Below the pieces are notes generated by a model, which was given only the letters and a program-made list of their open reading frames with translations, was not told the DNA's origin and did no database searches. DNA of 64,000 nt, taken from NCBI GenBank assembly GCA_022484685.1, contig JAKVKY010000005.1:1-64000 (forward strand), read 5' to 3'. This stretch comes from Acidaminococcaceae bacterium. Its GTDB lineage: Bacteria; Bacillota; Negativicutes; Acidaminococcales; Acidaminococcaceae. The translations under genes and the position numbers were made by a program. Position 1 is the first letter of the stretch; every line of letters starts with the position of its first letter. Below, one piece after another: positions 33,365 to 42,623 of the stretch.

Positions 33365-34891
33365 TTACAATTTCGCAGAAGCTTCCCGGAGCAGAGGCTG
33401 CCGGTACAAGTCAAACTGCCGGATGGTACCGGCGATGACCGCATCAGGAGCCTGGCCCGGTTGATGCAGATAGCATAAGCCGTTCAGCATATTTTGTTTG
33501 TTAAAATAAAGCTGCGCCTGAAAATCAGTACCAAACGGCACCAGCTGGTTATCTTTAAAAATATCATAACCCGGCTGCCGCATCAGCTTCAGGTTCCGCG
33601 GTAAATGCAGGTCTAAGTGTCCGCCCACGTGCACCAGGGCGTTATCCGGATTAATATCCATCTTAGACTGCAGGTTGGACATTTTAAAAATTCTCTCCAG
33701 CTTGGTACGGGTAGCCTGGGGCAACACCGGTCTCTGCATAAATTTTTCCAAGAACAATTTCGTCAGTTCCGGATTCTTAAAGAACGTACCGAACTTGTCC
33801 CCTTCCTGAGGCGCAAACTTCAGCGATACGGAAAGCAAACCCTCCTGATAGATAGCCAGCGCCGACTGCATATCCAGGTTCTCCAGGTTAGAAGTAACAT
33901 CCAACTGCCGGTTCCTGGTAGCAACCTTCAGCTGATTCTCCGAACCTAGCTGGGCGGACAGAAATTTTTCGATGCCGGTAAAAGGCAGGGCGCCAAAAGC
34001 CGTATAAGCCGTACCCGCATTATTACCCTGGGTAAAAACATACAGCCAGTCGTGGGGCACGCGATATTCCTTCTGGAACACCGTATCCTTAATGGTCAAC
34101 GGCTCGCTGCCGGACTGAGGTGCAAAAAATTCCAGCGACCGGGCCAAATTGCGATTGGCCTTTTTATAAGCGGCCAGGCTGAAAGGTTCCCGGGCCTGCA
34201 GGTTCAGCTTGTTTCCCAGGGCTTCTTGCAGCTTTTCCTGAGGACGGGACCACAGGTCTCCCTCCTGGGTGTAGCTGTTACTAATCTGCAAGATCCGGTC
34301 ATGCTGACTCAACAGATAATTATCGGAAATCACCTTCAGCTTCAGCTGCATCTCTTTACCGTCAGCGCTAAACTTGATTCCCGGTTGTTGCTTTTTGCTC
34401 TGCTCCTGCTGTTCCTTGGTAAAAGGTTCCGGCAGCTGGATCTTATAGTTAATCTCCGTGGCATTCTGGTAAGCCAGCGCCGGAACACCGGCCACCTTCG
34501 TGGTCTGATAGGTAAATTTCCCGGCCCCGGACATGTCCTCCACCAGTTTCTGCCCCCAGGGCTTTTGCGCCTGGCTTAGAAAGGCATAGGCCGGTTCGTG
34601 CAGCACATCCTTGCCTGCCTTAAGCTCCTTGCCCATAGCCTGCAGCAGAACCTGGAACTCAGGCGTCGTAAAAACCTTGCCGTCCTTTTGCAACTCCCGG
34701 GCAATAAAACTATGGCTTCCGCTGGCACTGTCCACAGCCACCACAGCATCCTTGGTCACAAATAAACTGTATCTGTCCGGGATGGCAACCTTAAAGCCGC
34801 CGTCTTTACTCACATACTCAAAGGCCCCGCACCAGGAAGAAACCGTGGTCACTCCCAGTAAGACCAGCAGCGCTAGTTTCCGCAGTCGCAT
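33365..34891 (-). CDS. Large exported protein of unknown function
   Basis: A 508-residue secreted protein. Signal peptide residues 1-23 (LALLVLLGVTTVSSWCGAF). The mature start FEYVSKDGGFKVAIPDRYSLFVTKDAVVAVD looks like the lipocalin- or PsbP-like folds in bacterial surface proteins that begin by describing an insoluble 'state'. A related strand pattern recurs near residue 290 (VFQKEYRVPHDWLYVFTQGNNAGTAYTAFGALPF). I recognise no catalytic motif. The ATG ending at 34891 is preceded by GGGGAG; the longer frame to 34945 would lack a signal peptide. It overlaps nothing and precedes thiW. Confidence 0.7.
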   Translation of the reverse strand: MRLRKLALLVLLGVTTVSSWCGAFEYVSKDGGFKVAIPDRYSLFVTKDAVVAVDSASGSHSFIARELQKDGKVFTTPEFQVLLQAMGKELKAGKDVLHEPAYAFLSQAQKPWGQKLVEDMSGAGKFTYQTTKVAGVPALAYQNATEINYKIQLPEPFTKEQQEQSKKQQPGIKFSADGKEMQLKLKVISDNYLLSQHDRILQISNSYTQEGDLWSRPQEKLQEALGNKLNLQAREPFSLAAYKKANRNLARSLEFFAPQSGSEPLTIKDTVFQKEYRVPHDWLYVFTQGNNAGTAYTAFGALPFTGIEKFLSAQLGSENQLKVATRNRQLDVTSNLENLDMQSALAIYQEGLLSVSLKFAPQEGDKFGTFFKNPELTKLFLEKFMQRPVLPQATRTKLERIFKMSNLQSKMDINPDNALVHVGGHLDLHLPRNLKLMRQPGYDIFKDNQLVPFGTDFQAQLYFNKQNMLNGLCYLHQPGQAPDAVIAGTIRQFDLYRQPLLREASAKL

Positions 34892-34941
34892 CTTGAACTC
34901 CCCTTCCCCCAACTTACTTAGCTTTACCAGACACCTGCCCA

Positions 34942-34988
34942 CCAAAACAAAACAGAGTTGCTGCCGGATAATCCTGCAACAACTCTGT
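34942..34988 (-). terminator. Intrinsic terminator after the 34995 gene
   Basis: ACAGAGTTG-x-TGC and GCA-x-CAACTCTGT pair around a 10-base loop, followed on the minus strand by TTTGTTTTGG. Confidence 0.88.
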
Positions 34989-34994
34989 CCTCGT

Positions 34995-35450
34995 TTAGCA
35001 GCTCTTAAAAATTACATAAGTTTGCGCATTGTAACGGTTCAAAACCTGCCAGTGTACCACACCTTTATACACATCGTGCTTGGAATACTCTGTCACCAGC
35101 GTACTGCCGCTTACCGGATATTCCTTACCGCCGACGATCACGCTCTTCACGTAATAAATCTCCGCATCCTTGGTGCTCAGGACGATCATACCCTTCGTAT
35201 CTGCCGTAGCCTGCAGGGAGCGTCCCTTGGTGGTATTGTAGACCAGTACCGCGCCCGCAATAGGATTGCGGCGGCTGTCCAGGAACATGTACACTACCTT
35301 GGCTGTACCCGGAGTCTTCAGCTCCTCCGCCTCTTTCGTATACACATCATCGAAGGGATTCTCGTAACTGGGGGCAGCAGCTGCCACCCAGGTAATGGCC
35401 ATCATGAAAACGACCACCAGACCTGCCATGATATAACGTAATCTTTTCAT
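34995..35450 (-). CDS. Exported small protein of unknown function
   Basis: A 151-residue protein with an N-terminal signal segment (residues 5-26, AGLVVVFMMAITWVAAAA). The mature part has a beta-sandwich-like pattern: TAKVVYMFLDSRRNPIAGAVLVYNTTKGRSLQATADTKGMIVLST. This recalls carboxypeptidase-regulatory or transthyretin-like domains, with 'N-P-I-x-G-A-x-V' and 'T-D-x-x-G' turns. No enzyme motif. It lies 31 bases downstream of the LUD-protein gene. Confidence 0.65.
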   Translation of the reverse strand: MKRLRYIMAGLVVVFMMAITWVAAAAPSYENPFDDVYTKEAEELKTPGTAKVVYMFLDSRRNPIAGAVLVYNTTKGRSLQATADTKGMIVLSTKDAEIYYVKSVIVGGKEYPVSGSTLVTEYSKHDVYKGVVHWQVLNRYNAQTYVIFKSC

Positions 35451-35481
35451 AGTTTTTGCTCTCCTTGGCGCCTGGCGCCGC

Positions 35482-36120
35482 TTAATATCCTAAAGGTTCT
35501 CCCACCAGGATGACCTTGATACGTCCCTGAGGGTTGCTCCTGCGGGTGATGACAAAATAGTTACAGATACAATCGGCAGACAGGCAATCGGCACAAGCTC
35601 CGGTCACGCTGCAGGGTGTCTTTTTGCCCGGAAACCGCTGCACATTGGTAGTAGCCGCCACGCTCCTGGCCCTGGCCAGGGCCGCATGTAGATCTTTGGC
35701 GACCTTATTGAGCCCGGCGATGACTAACACCTGTTTAGGTCCGTAAATCATGGCCGCACAACGGTTGCCGTTGCCGTCAATATTAATCAGTTCTCCGTCC
35801 ACGCTCATCCCGTTGACGCTCATCAAAAAAGTATCAGCTAAAAGTCCCCGGCGCATGATTTCCACACGTTCCGCCGGATCTTTTGCCTTCTCGCGGTCAA
35901 TAGTTTTATATTCAGCCCGCACCTTGTCCAACAGACCGATCTCGCTGATGCTCATACTACCGCCCCAGCAAACCGTATCTGTCTGCGGAATCAGTGCCAG
36001 CGCCTGTTTCAATGCCGCCTGCTTATCCGCACAATAGTAGGCGTTAAAACCGCGCTTCTGTAAATTTTTTACTACCGTGGCACCCAAGGCCGCATTACGT
36101 ATTTCCACCGGACTTGCCAT
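35482..36120 (-). CDS. LUD-domain protein (LutC/YkgG family)
   Basis: A 212-residue DUF162/LUD protein. Members take part in lactate oxidation (LutABC) or act alone. Visible motifs: VCWGGSMSISEIGLLDKV (near residue 52) and INIDGNGNRCAAMIYGPKQVLVIAG (near 115). The C-terminus carries a cysteine set CSVTGACADCLSADCICNYF, typical of the stand-alone subfamily and possibly a metal site. No lutA or lutB gene adjoins it. The ATG ending at 36120 has AGGAG eight bases ahead; the GTG at 36129 is less likely. Confidence 0.88.
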   Translation of the reverse strand: MASPVEIRNAALGATVVKNLQKRGFNAYYCADKQAALKQALALIPQTDTVCWGGSMSISEIGLLDKVRAEYKTIDREKAKDPAERVEIMRRGLLADTFLMSVNGMSVDGELINIDGNGNRCAAMIYGPKQVLVIAGLNKVAKDLHAALARARSVAATTNVQRFPGKKTPCSVTGACADCLSADCICNYFVITRRSNPQGRIKVILVGEPLGY

Positions 36121-36173
36121 AGTTGTCACTCCTTCATGTACACCTGTATCATACTCAGAAAGCTACGCTCGTG

Positions 36174-36737
<564 letters not shown>

Positions 36738-36784
36738 TCAATCGTTTTTATTATAACACAGAATCATGTTTTTTTTATGTTTGC

Positions 36785-37789
36785 TCAGGTAAACTGTCCG
36801 TTATGCAGGCGGGTGATGATAGTCTGCATATCCGCCGGCAGCGGCGCCTCAAAATGCAGGGCCTGACCCGTCCGGGGATGAATAAAATCCAGGGTCTGGG
36901 AATGCAGGGCCTGACCCTTGATATTAAACGGCACCTTCATAGGCGAATACTTGGGGTCACCGACCAGGGGATAACCCAGATATTCCAAGTGTACCCTGAT
37001 CTGGTGAGTACGTCCCGTCTTTAGTAAACAGCGGACAATGGTATACTTGCCAAACCGTTCCAGTACCTGGTATTCAGTGATAGCTTCCCGTCCGCCTTCC
37101 TTGACTACCGCCATCTTCTTACGGTCATCCTTGTCCCGGGCAATCTGGGTAGTGATGGTACCGCTGTCCGTTTTAACATTACCGCGGACGATGGCCAGAT
37201 AACTGCGCCGCGCCGTCTTATTCTGAATCTGGTGACTCAGGGAAACATGAGCGACATCGTTCTTAGCCGCGATCATGATACCGCTGGTATCCTTATCCAG
37301 ACGATGGACAATGCCCGGCCTGATCACCCCGTTAATACCGGACAGATGCTTGCAGTGATACAGCAGGGCGTTCACCAGGGTACCTGTATAATTACCTGCC
37401 GCCGGATGTACCACCATGCCCCGGGGCTTATTAACCACTACCACATCTTCGTCTTCATAAATAATATCCAGGGGGATATTCTCCGGCTGGGCAGCCAAAG
37501 GCTGCGGTGTCGGGATAAAGACGGCCAGCACATCGCCCTGACGCAACTTGTAATGTGCCGCCACCGGCTTACCCTTCCTGGTTACCAGCCCCGCTTCCAG
37601 CAGATGCTGCACCGCGCTGCGGGTACTGCCCAGCGCCGCCGCCAGATAGACGTCCGTGCGCTGGCCCACAGCCTCGGCCTCTACCGCCAGGGTTTTCGCC
37701 GTGCCGGTTTCTCCCGGCAAATCTTCTTCCAGCTCCGGCTGGTCTGCTTTTATTTCTGCTTCCGGAATTCCTCTTTTAAGATGCTCCAT
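36785..37789 (-). CDS. rluD: Ribosomal large-subunit pseudouridine synthase, RluD family
   Basis: Makes pseudouridines in 23S rRNA (RluD type). About 334 residues: an N-terminal extension of some 30 acidic residues, an S4 RNA-binding domain (GQRTDVYLAAALGSTRSAVQHLLEAGLV, near 40), then the catalytic domain with GIVHRLDKDTSGIMIAAK (near 158). Further motifs are GRTHQIRVHLEYLGYPLVGD and LHSQTLDF. The ATG ending at 37789 overlaps lspA by 40 bases; upstream codons in the same frame give an unlikely leader. Confidence 0.94.
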   Translation of the reverse strand: MEHLKRGIPEAEIKADQPELEEDLPGETGTAKTLAVEAEAVGQRTDVYLAAALGSTRSAVQHLLEAGLVTRKGKPVAAHYKLRQGDVLAVFIPTPQPLAAQPENIPLDIIYEDEDVVVVNKPRGMVVHPAAGNYTGTLVNALLYHCKHLSGINGVIRPGIVHRLDKDTSGIMIAAKNDVAHVSLSHQIQNKTARRSYLAIVRGNVKTDSGTITTQIARDKDDRKKMAVVKEGGREAITEYQVLERFGKYTIVRCLLKTGRTHQIRVHLEYLGYPLVGDPKYSPMKVPFNIKGQALHSQTLDFIHPRTGQALHFEAPLPADMQTIITRLHNGQFT

Positions 37790-38196
37790 ACGATCATTCC
37801 CACTCCCACACAAATTGCACAATCGGCCACGTTGAATACGGGCCAGATACGAAAGTCAAAAAAGTCCACCACCAGGCCGCTCACCGCCCGGTCCCATACA
37901 TTGCCCAAGGTACCGCCTAAAAATAGCGCCGTGCCCCAGCGGATCCAGGCCGTTTCGTGTAAAATTCCCCGCCGGTACCACCAGATAACCCCTACCGCCA
38001 CCAGCGCCACCAGTAAAAAGAACCAGCGGTTGCCTTCCAGCATACCGAAAGCCGCACCGGGATTTAAAACATATGTCAGGTGAAAGATGCCCGGCACCAC
38101 CGGGATACTTTCTCCTTCTAACATCCGGGACGACACCATGATCTTGGTCAGCCGGTCCAGGATAATTACCACCAGGGGTACCCACACTAAAATCAT
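37750..38196 (-). CDS. lspA: Lipoprotein signal peptidase (signal peptidase II)
   Basis: Removes signal peptides from prolipoproteins at the membrane. The 148 residues show four membrane segments, the LNPGAAFGML region (near 44), and the two catalytic aspartates in LGNVWDRAVSGLVVDFFDF (near 98) and PVFNVADCAICVGV (near 121). Its work is needed for the several lipoproteins in this window (MetQ, the MBL lipoprotein, both SBP-permease fusions). The start has GGAG five bases ahead. It overlaps rluD. Confidence 0.94.
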   Translation of the reverse strand: MILVWVPLVVIILDRLTKIMVSSRMLEGESIPVVPGIFHLTYVLNPGAAFGMLEGNRWFFLLVALVAVGVIWWYRRGILHETAWIRWGTALFLGGTLGNVWDRAVSGLVVDFFDFRIWPVFNVADCAICVGVGMIVWSILKEEFRKQK

Positions 38197-38232
38197 ATCT
38201 GCTCCTTAACGCCTAAAGATATTCTTATTATA

Positions 38233-38276
38233 GCAAAAACCCCGCCGCTTGCATAGCCTGCCCAGCGACGGGGTTA
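38233..38276 (-). terminator. Intrinsic terminator after the acyl-CoA dehydrogenase gene
   Basis: AACCCCG and CGGGGTT (7 bp with further pairs inside) are followed on the minus strand by TTTTTGC, 12 bases past the stop. Confidence 0.82.
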
Positions 38277-38289
38277 ACCTACGTACAGA

Positions 38290-39429
38290 TTACCGTAACA
38301 GCTTGTTGGCGATGACCAGACGCTGAATCTGGTTCGTACCTTCGTAAATCTGCATGATCTTAGCATCACGCATCATCTTTTCTACAGGATACTCACGGCT
38401 GTAACCATAGCCACCCATGATCTGTACCGCATCCGTGGTCACAGACATAGCCGTATCCGCAGCATAGCACTTCGCCATTGCTGCTTCCTTAGAAAATTCC
38501 ACATGCTGGTCGCGCATCATGCAGGCGCGCTGTACCAAAAGACGGGCTGCATCCACCTTCATGGCCATGTCCGCCATCATGCCCTGCACCATCTCGAAAG
38601 AAGCCACGGGCTGGCCGAACTGACGGCGCTCCTTGGCATATTTAACCGCATAGTCCAGTGCTGCCTGCGCCAGGCCTACAGCCACAGAACCTACAAACGG
38701 ACGGGCTGCGTCCAGGGTCTTCATGGCAATCCGGAAACCTTCGCCCTCACGGCCGACACGGTTCTTTTCCGGAATCACTACGTTTTCCAGGATTAATTCA
38801 CAGGTATTGGAAGGACGGATACCCATCTTATCCTCTTTTTTACCAACTTTAAAACCGGGCGTATTCCTGGGAACGATAAAGGCGGTCAAACCGCGGATAC
38901 CACCAGAAGCACGGGTATTAGCAAAAATCAGATAGATATCGGCGATACCACCGTTGGTGATGAAAGCCTTGGTACCGTTCAGAGTGTATGTACCTTTTTC
39001 TTTATCATGCACTGCCCGGGTAGATACCCCGCCTGCATCGCTGCCGGCACCGGGTTCGGTTAGGGCAAAGGCGGCTAACCCGCCATTATTCAGGAGGTCG
39101 CAGTACATCTTCTTCTGCTCTTCCGTACCAGCAATAAGCACTGGCGCGGTAGCCAGAGAATTGGCTGCCATGGAAGTTGCAACACCGGCACAGCCCTTGC
39201 CCAGTTCTTCGTAAATCATGGCAATAGTTACACTGTCCAGACCGGGGCCGCCAAATTCTTCCGGAACCACCACATTCAGCAGTCCCATATCCGCAGCCTT
39301 TTTCATCAAGCCAGGGGTGGCTTCATTATTCTTGTCCATCTCGGAAACGTTCGGCGTAATTTCTTTGGCGACGAAATCGCGTACCATTTCCTGTAATTCC
39401 AGCTGCTCTTCATTGAATGCAAAATCCAT
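38290..39429 (-). CDS. Acyl-CoA dehydrogenase (short-chain, butyryl-CoA type)
   Basis: A 379-residue flavoprotein that oxidises acyl-CoA, or in fermenters reduces crotonyl-CoA with an electron-transfer flavoprotein. Motifs: AFALTEPGAGSDAGG (near 128), FITNGGIADIYLIFA (near 157), and the catalytic glutamate in IYEGTNQIQRLVIANKLL at the C-terminus. The sequence is closest to butyryl-CoA dehydrogenases. No etfA or etfB gene adjoins it. The ATG ending at 39429 has GGGAGG eight bases ahead; the longer frame to 39513 has none. Confidence 0.94.
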   Translation of the reverse strand: MDFAFNEEQLELQEMVRDFVAKEITPNVSEMDKNNEATPGLMKKAADMGLLNVVVPEEFGGPGLDSVTIAMIYEELGKGCAGVATSMAANSLATAPVLIAGTEEQKKMYCDLLNNGGLAAFALTEPGAGSDAGGVSTRAVHDKEKGTYTLNGTKAFITNGGIADIYLIFANTRASGGIRGLTAFIVPRNTPGFKVGKKEDKMGIRPSNTCELILENVVIPEKNRVGREGEGFRIAMKTLDAARPFVGSVAVGLAQAALDYAVKYAKERRQFGQPVASFEMVQGMMADMAMKVDAARLLVQRACMMRDQHVEFSKEAAMAKCYAADTAMSVTTDAVQIMGGYGYSREYPVEKMMRDAKIMQIYEGTNQIQRLVIANKLLR

Positions 39430-39501
39430 TGTAATCCTCCCAAACTTTTGTTCCCAACTACAAATTAAACTAAAACACTGAGATATTTTACCACAACCAA
39501 A

Positions 39502-39540
39502 AATAATTCTCAACTGTTTTTCCCAAAACAGTTGAGAATT
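39502..39540 (-). terminator. Intrinsic terminator after glnA
   Basis: A 15-bp stem (AATTCTCAACTGTTTT with AAACAGTTGAGAATT) with a short GGGA loop, followed on the minus strand by ATTTTTGG, eight bases past the glnA stop. Confidence 0.9.
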
Positions 39541-39547
39541 AAAACTA

Positions 39548-41479
39548 TCATAAAAGGATATTCTGCTGATAACGATGATACAAAGACGTCAGCAACTGCG
39601 TCTTTTCCTTCAAGGTCAACAACAACTGGCTGGCCACATCATATTTACCTTCATTCAAAGCTTTGCGCATCTTGGAAATCAGGCTGCCGTCCTTGGTCTT
39701 ATCCTGGACCAGTTCCCGGCGCAGCCGGTCAATCTTTTTCCAGGCCAGTTTATCCTTGGTGGTGGCAGCGCTGTCATTATGCAACTGCTTGCAAGCCACA
39801 ACCAGATCGCGGGCTTCCGGCAGTATCCGGGTCAAAATTTCCGTGCGCCACCTAATCATCACGCCTTCCACGAAAGAATCAATATAAGGTTTCGGTAAAA
39901 TATCGCCGGCAGTAAGTACCCGCACCTTTTCCGGATATTTCTTTAAAGCCTGCATATTTTCCCAGACGGTAGCCGGCGGCTCACCAAACAACTTAGCACG
40001 CTCCGCTGCATTAAAGTCTTCGAAAACATCATCCTCGGTCCTGTACTGACGCTCTTTTTCCAAATAGAAGCCACTCTTGCCGGCCTTCTTGCTGATCTCG
40101 TTCTCCAGTTGAGCCAGAGATTTCTTGGCGGTTACGCAAGCCTTGATGCCGTCCAGGGCAGCCAGGTAGAAAATCGCAATAGCGATATAAGTATTGGTAT
40201 AGGGGTTGGGACTGCGCATCTCAATCCTGGTAGCCAGCGGGCTGCCCAGGTCGCGAATCAGGCCTGCCAGAACCGTACGGTTACGGCTGGGCTGCTCCGG
40301 GCTGGTGCCCAGAGAGGTCACGATGCACACCGGCGCTTCAAAGCCCGGCTGCAGTCGGTTCAAAGAATCATTGGTGCAGGAAATGAAGGGATTCAGCACC
40401 TCATAGTTTTTCAGGATACCCATGATAGCGCCAAAACCAACGGCAGACAAGAAAGCCTCGTCATCTTTCGTAGGCGCGAACAGGTTGACCTTGCGGCCAT
40501 CCTTCATGCGGGCGGCAATACCGACATGGGTATGCTCGCCACTGCCGGCCACGCCGGGAATCGGTTTAGCCTGGAAAGAAACTTCCAGACCGTTCAGGCG
40601 GAAAATTTCCTTGACCACGATACGCGCCAGGATCTCGTTATCGGCAGGCTGCAGACCGCTGTTATATTTCCAGTCGATTTCCAGCTGTTCCATGACATGG
40701 GTCATATGGCCGGTGCTGTCGATATGCCCGCGCACACCGCCGCACTCTTTGTGTCCCATCTCCGGTTCCAGACCGTAACGCTCCAGCATCTCCAGGGTTT
40801 GTTCCAGCGCCGTACGCACATTGCCGCGGGTACGCTGCCAGTACTGCTCCTGCATCATCTGGGAAGAAGACAGCGCTTCAATCGGCGCATCTTCCGCCGG
40901 AGTCTTTACCCAAAATTCCAGCTCGGTAGCCGTCGTAAAAACAAATTTATCAATATCCGCTAATTTTAAATGTTCCAGACCAGCTACCTGGGGATACTTG
41001 CGAAACAGCTTCTTCAGTTCCTCAGACACGTATTCAAAAGTATTCCGCAGGATGCTGCGGCTATCCACCAGCTTGCCATTGTGCAGCAAAAAGCAGGGAA
41101 TGCGCAGGGTGCCCACCATCTTGCCGGTCTCCGCGTCAAAATGTTCGTAATTATAATCCACGTACCAGTTCACGGTACGGTCCACCTGCATGTCCACCCG
41201 GGCGTCATTCAAGGTCGCAATACCGGGCAGAACTACGGAAGATCCATCCGTCTGAGCGGCGCTGCCTTCCAGGAATGCATGCATATCATCAATAAAGAGC
41301 TTGATGGGAATCTTTTCGTCGGTATCATTGCCGGCAAAATCCACACCCATCAGGGAGACAAACTTAATCTCCTGATGTTCTTTTAACAGTTTCAGTAAAT
41401 CTTCACGATTTTGTTTTTCCGGAGTAATCACATACAACAATGCGTCTTTGTTCATGATAATGTCGCGGTACGTCAGCAC
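39548..41479 (-). CDS. glnA: Glutamine synthetase, divergent type I-like with C-terminal extension
   Basis: Joins ammonia and glutamate to glutamine. At 643 residues it is longer than type I (about 450) and shorter than type III (about 720). The core shows FVSLMGVDFAGND, ATELEFWVK (near 183), MGHKECGGVRGHIDS (near 240, replacing HHEVAPGQHE), QAKPIPGVAGSGEHTHVG (near 303), NDSLNRLQPGFEAPV (near 358) and TRIEMRSPNPYTNTY. The last 180 residues form a mostly helical extension (DKLAWKKIDRLRRELVQDK, KEKTQLLTSLYHRYQQ). The start is a GTG with GGAG four bases ahead. It stands alone. Confidence 0.9.
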   Translation of the reverse strand: MLTYRDIIMNKDALLYVITPEKQNREDLLKLLKEHQEIKFVSLMGVDFAGNDTDEKIPIKLFIDDMHAFLEGSAAQTDGSSVVLPGIATLNDARVDMQVDRTVNWYVDYNYEHFDAETGKMVGTLRIPCFLLHNGKLVDSRSILRNTFEYVSEELKKLFRKYPQVAGLEHLKLADIDKFVFTTATELEFWVKTPAEDAPIEALSSSQMMQEQYWQRTRGNVRTALEQTLEMLERYGLEPEMGHKECGGVRGHIDSTGHMTHVMEQLEIDWKYNSGLQPADNEILARIVVKEIFRLNGLEVSFQAKPIPGVAGSGEHTHVGIAARMKDGRKVNLFAPTKDDEAFLSAVGFGAIMGILKNYEVLNPFISCTNDSLNRLQPGFEAPVCIVTSLGTSPEQPSRNRTVLAGLIRDLGSPLATRIEMRSPNPYTNTYIAIAIFYLAALDGIKACVTAKKSLAQLENEISKKAGKSGFYLEKERQYRTEDDVFEDFNAAERAKLFGEPPATVWENMQALKKYPEKVRVLTAGDILPKPYIDSFVEGVMIRWRTEILTRILPEARDLVVACKQLHNDSAATTKDKLAWKKIDRLRRELVQDKTKDGSLISKMRKALNEGKYDVASQLLLTLKEKTQLLTSLYHRYQQNILL

Positions 41480-41558
41480 CGCACTCCTTTCCCCTCACCT
41501 TAATTAATTATTGTACCAAATCACCGTTAAATTGTCTACTTTTAGCTACAGGTCCCGA

Positions 41559-42611
41559 CTAATACCGGGACGCTAACAGCTGGACCGCTATTTCTTCCAG
41601 CCTGGGAAAACCGCGACCACCCCGGCGAAAATCTACGCTCAGCTGATCTAAATCTCGGACCGCCCGGTAAGCTGCCATTTCCGGAAAATGCGCCGCCGCC
41701 GCCCAGGCCTTGCCGGCCACAAACGGATGCATCTGCAGCCGTCTGGCCATACTATCCTTATTCAGTCCCAGGCGCCGGCACTCCGCTGCTGCCAGCAAAT
41801 TGCGCACCTGAAACAGGAGCATACCCAGCACCGCCATCAGGTTGGTGCCTTTGCGTCGTTCCACGGTCAGCAAATTTAAGAAATTGGCCGTTTCCCCGTT
41901 CATCAGCGCTTCGGCCAAGGCAAAATTTTTGGCTTCCGGCAAAGCGGCAAATATATGGTCCACATCTTCGCCGGTCCAGGCTTTGCGCTCGCCGGCATAG
42001 AGAGACAATTTTTCAATTTCTCCCGCCAACAGCTGCATGGGCACCGTATCCACATTCAGCATATAGCTCAGGATGCGTTCCATGCCGTCCCTGGTAAAAG
42101 CAGCCCCGTGCTGCTGAGCCTGGTCCCGCAGCCAGGGTTCCAGCCGGTACGCCTTCAGCGGCGTACAAGTCACGAAACAATAATCTTTCTGCAGGGTCTT
42201 GCTCAGTTTCTGGCGTCCGTCTAACTTGGCGGCCTGAATCAGCACCGTACAAAAGTCCGGCACATCGCTGAGCAGCGTCAGCAATTTTTGCAGGCGGGCC
42301 TCGCCGGCCTTACTCACCTTGCCTTCCCGTTCCCGGGGCGCCAGCAGTTCCTGATCCGTAATCAGCACCGCGCTCTTACCGCCAAAGAAGGGATAGGTAT
42401 TGAGGATGTTTTCCAGCTGGTCCACATCCGTTTTTTCACTAAAAGTAGTCAACTCGTATTCCGCCGGCGCGGCCGGGGCAAAAATTTTGGCCAGGACGCT
42501 GCGCCGCACCTTATCCCGATAATAAGTTTCTTCGCCTACGATGGCGATTACCCTGGGCAAAGGCTGGTCCGTATGCAGTTGTGCTAAAAAATTAGCCGCT
42601 TCTATCTTCAT
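41559..42611 (-). CDS. holA: DNA polymerase III delta subunit
   Basis: Clamp-loader subunit that opens the beta clamp. The 350 residues have the HolA layout: IAIVGEETYYRDKVRRSVLAKIF at the N-terminus, then LENILNTYPFFGGKSAVLI (near 68). YVLNVDTVPMQLLAGEIEKLSLY-like segment and FALAEALMNGETANFLNLL follow, then VLGMLLFQVRNLLAAAECRR. It follows comEC by 12 bases, the usual comEA-comEC-holA order in Firmicutes. Confidence 0.93.
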   Translation of the reverse strand: MKIEAANFLAQLHTDQPLPRVIAIVGEETYYRDKVRRSVLAKIFAPAAPAEYELTTFSEKTDVDQLENILNTYPFFGGKSAVLITDQELLAPREREGKVSKAGEARLQKLLTLLSDVPDFCTVLIQAAKLDGRQKLSKTLQKDYCFVTCTPLKAYRLEPWLRDQAQQHGAAFTRDGMERILSYMLNVDTVPMQLLAGEIEKLSLYAGERKAWTGEDVDHIFAALPEAKNFALAEALMNGETANFLNLLTVERRKGTNLMAVLGMLLFQVRNLLAAAECRRLGLNKDSMARRLQMHPFVAGKAWAAAAHFPEMAAYRAVRDLDQLSVDFRRGGRGFPRLEEIAVQLLASRY

Positions 42612-42623
42612 GATCTTTATGCC

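Noticed and set aside
34611-35441. 276-codon plus-strand frame spanning 34611-35441
   Set aside because: It runs through a terminator and two minus-strand genes with clear signal peptides; no ribosome site.
37232-38083. 283-codon plus-strand frame opposite rluD and lspA
   Set aside because: Antisense to two well-conserved genes; composition is that of a shadow frame.
40109-40963. 284-codon plus-strand frame opposite glnA
   Set aside because: It lies fully antisense to the conserved glutamine synthetase core, has no start signals and no recognisable domain.
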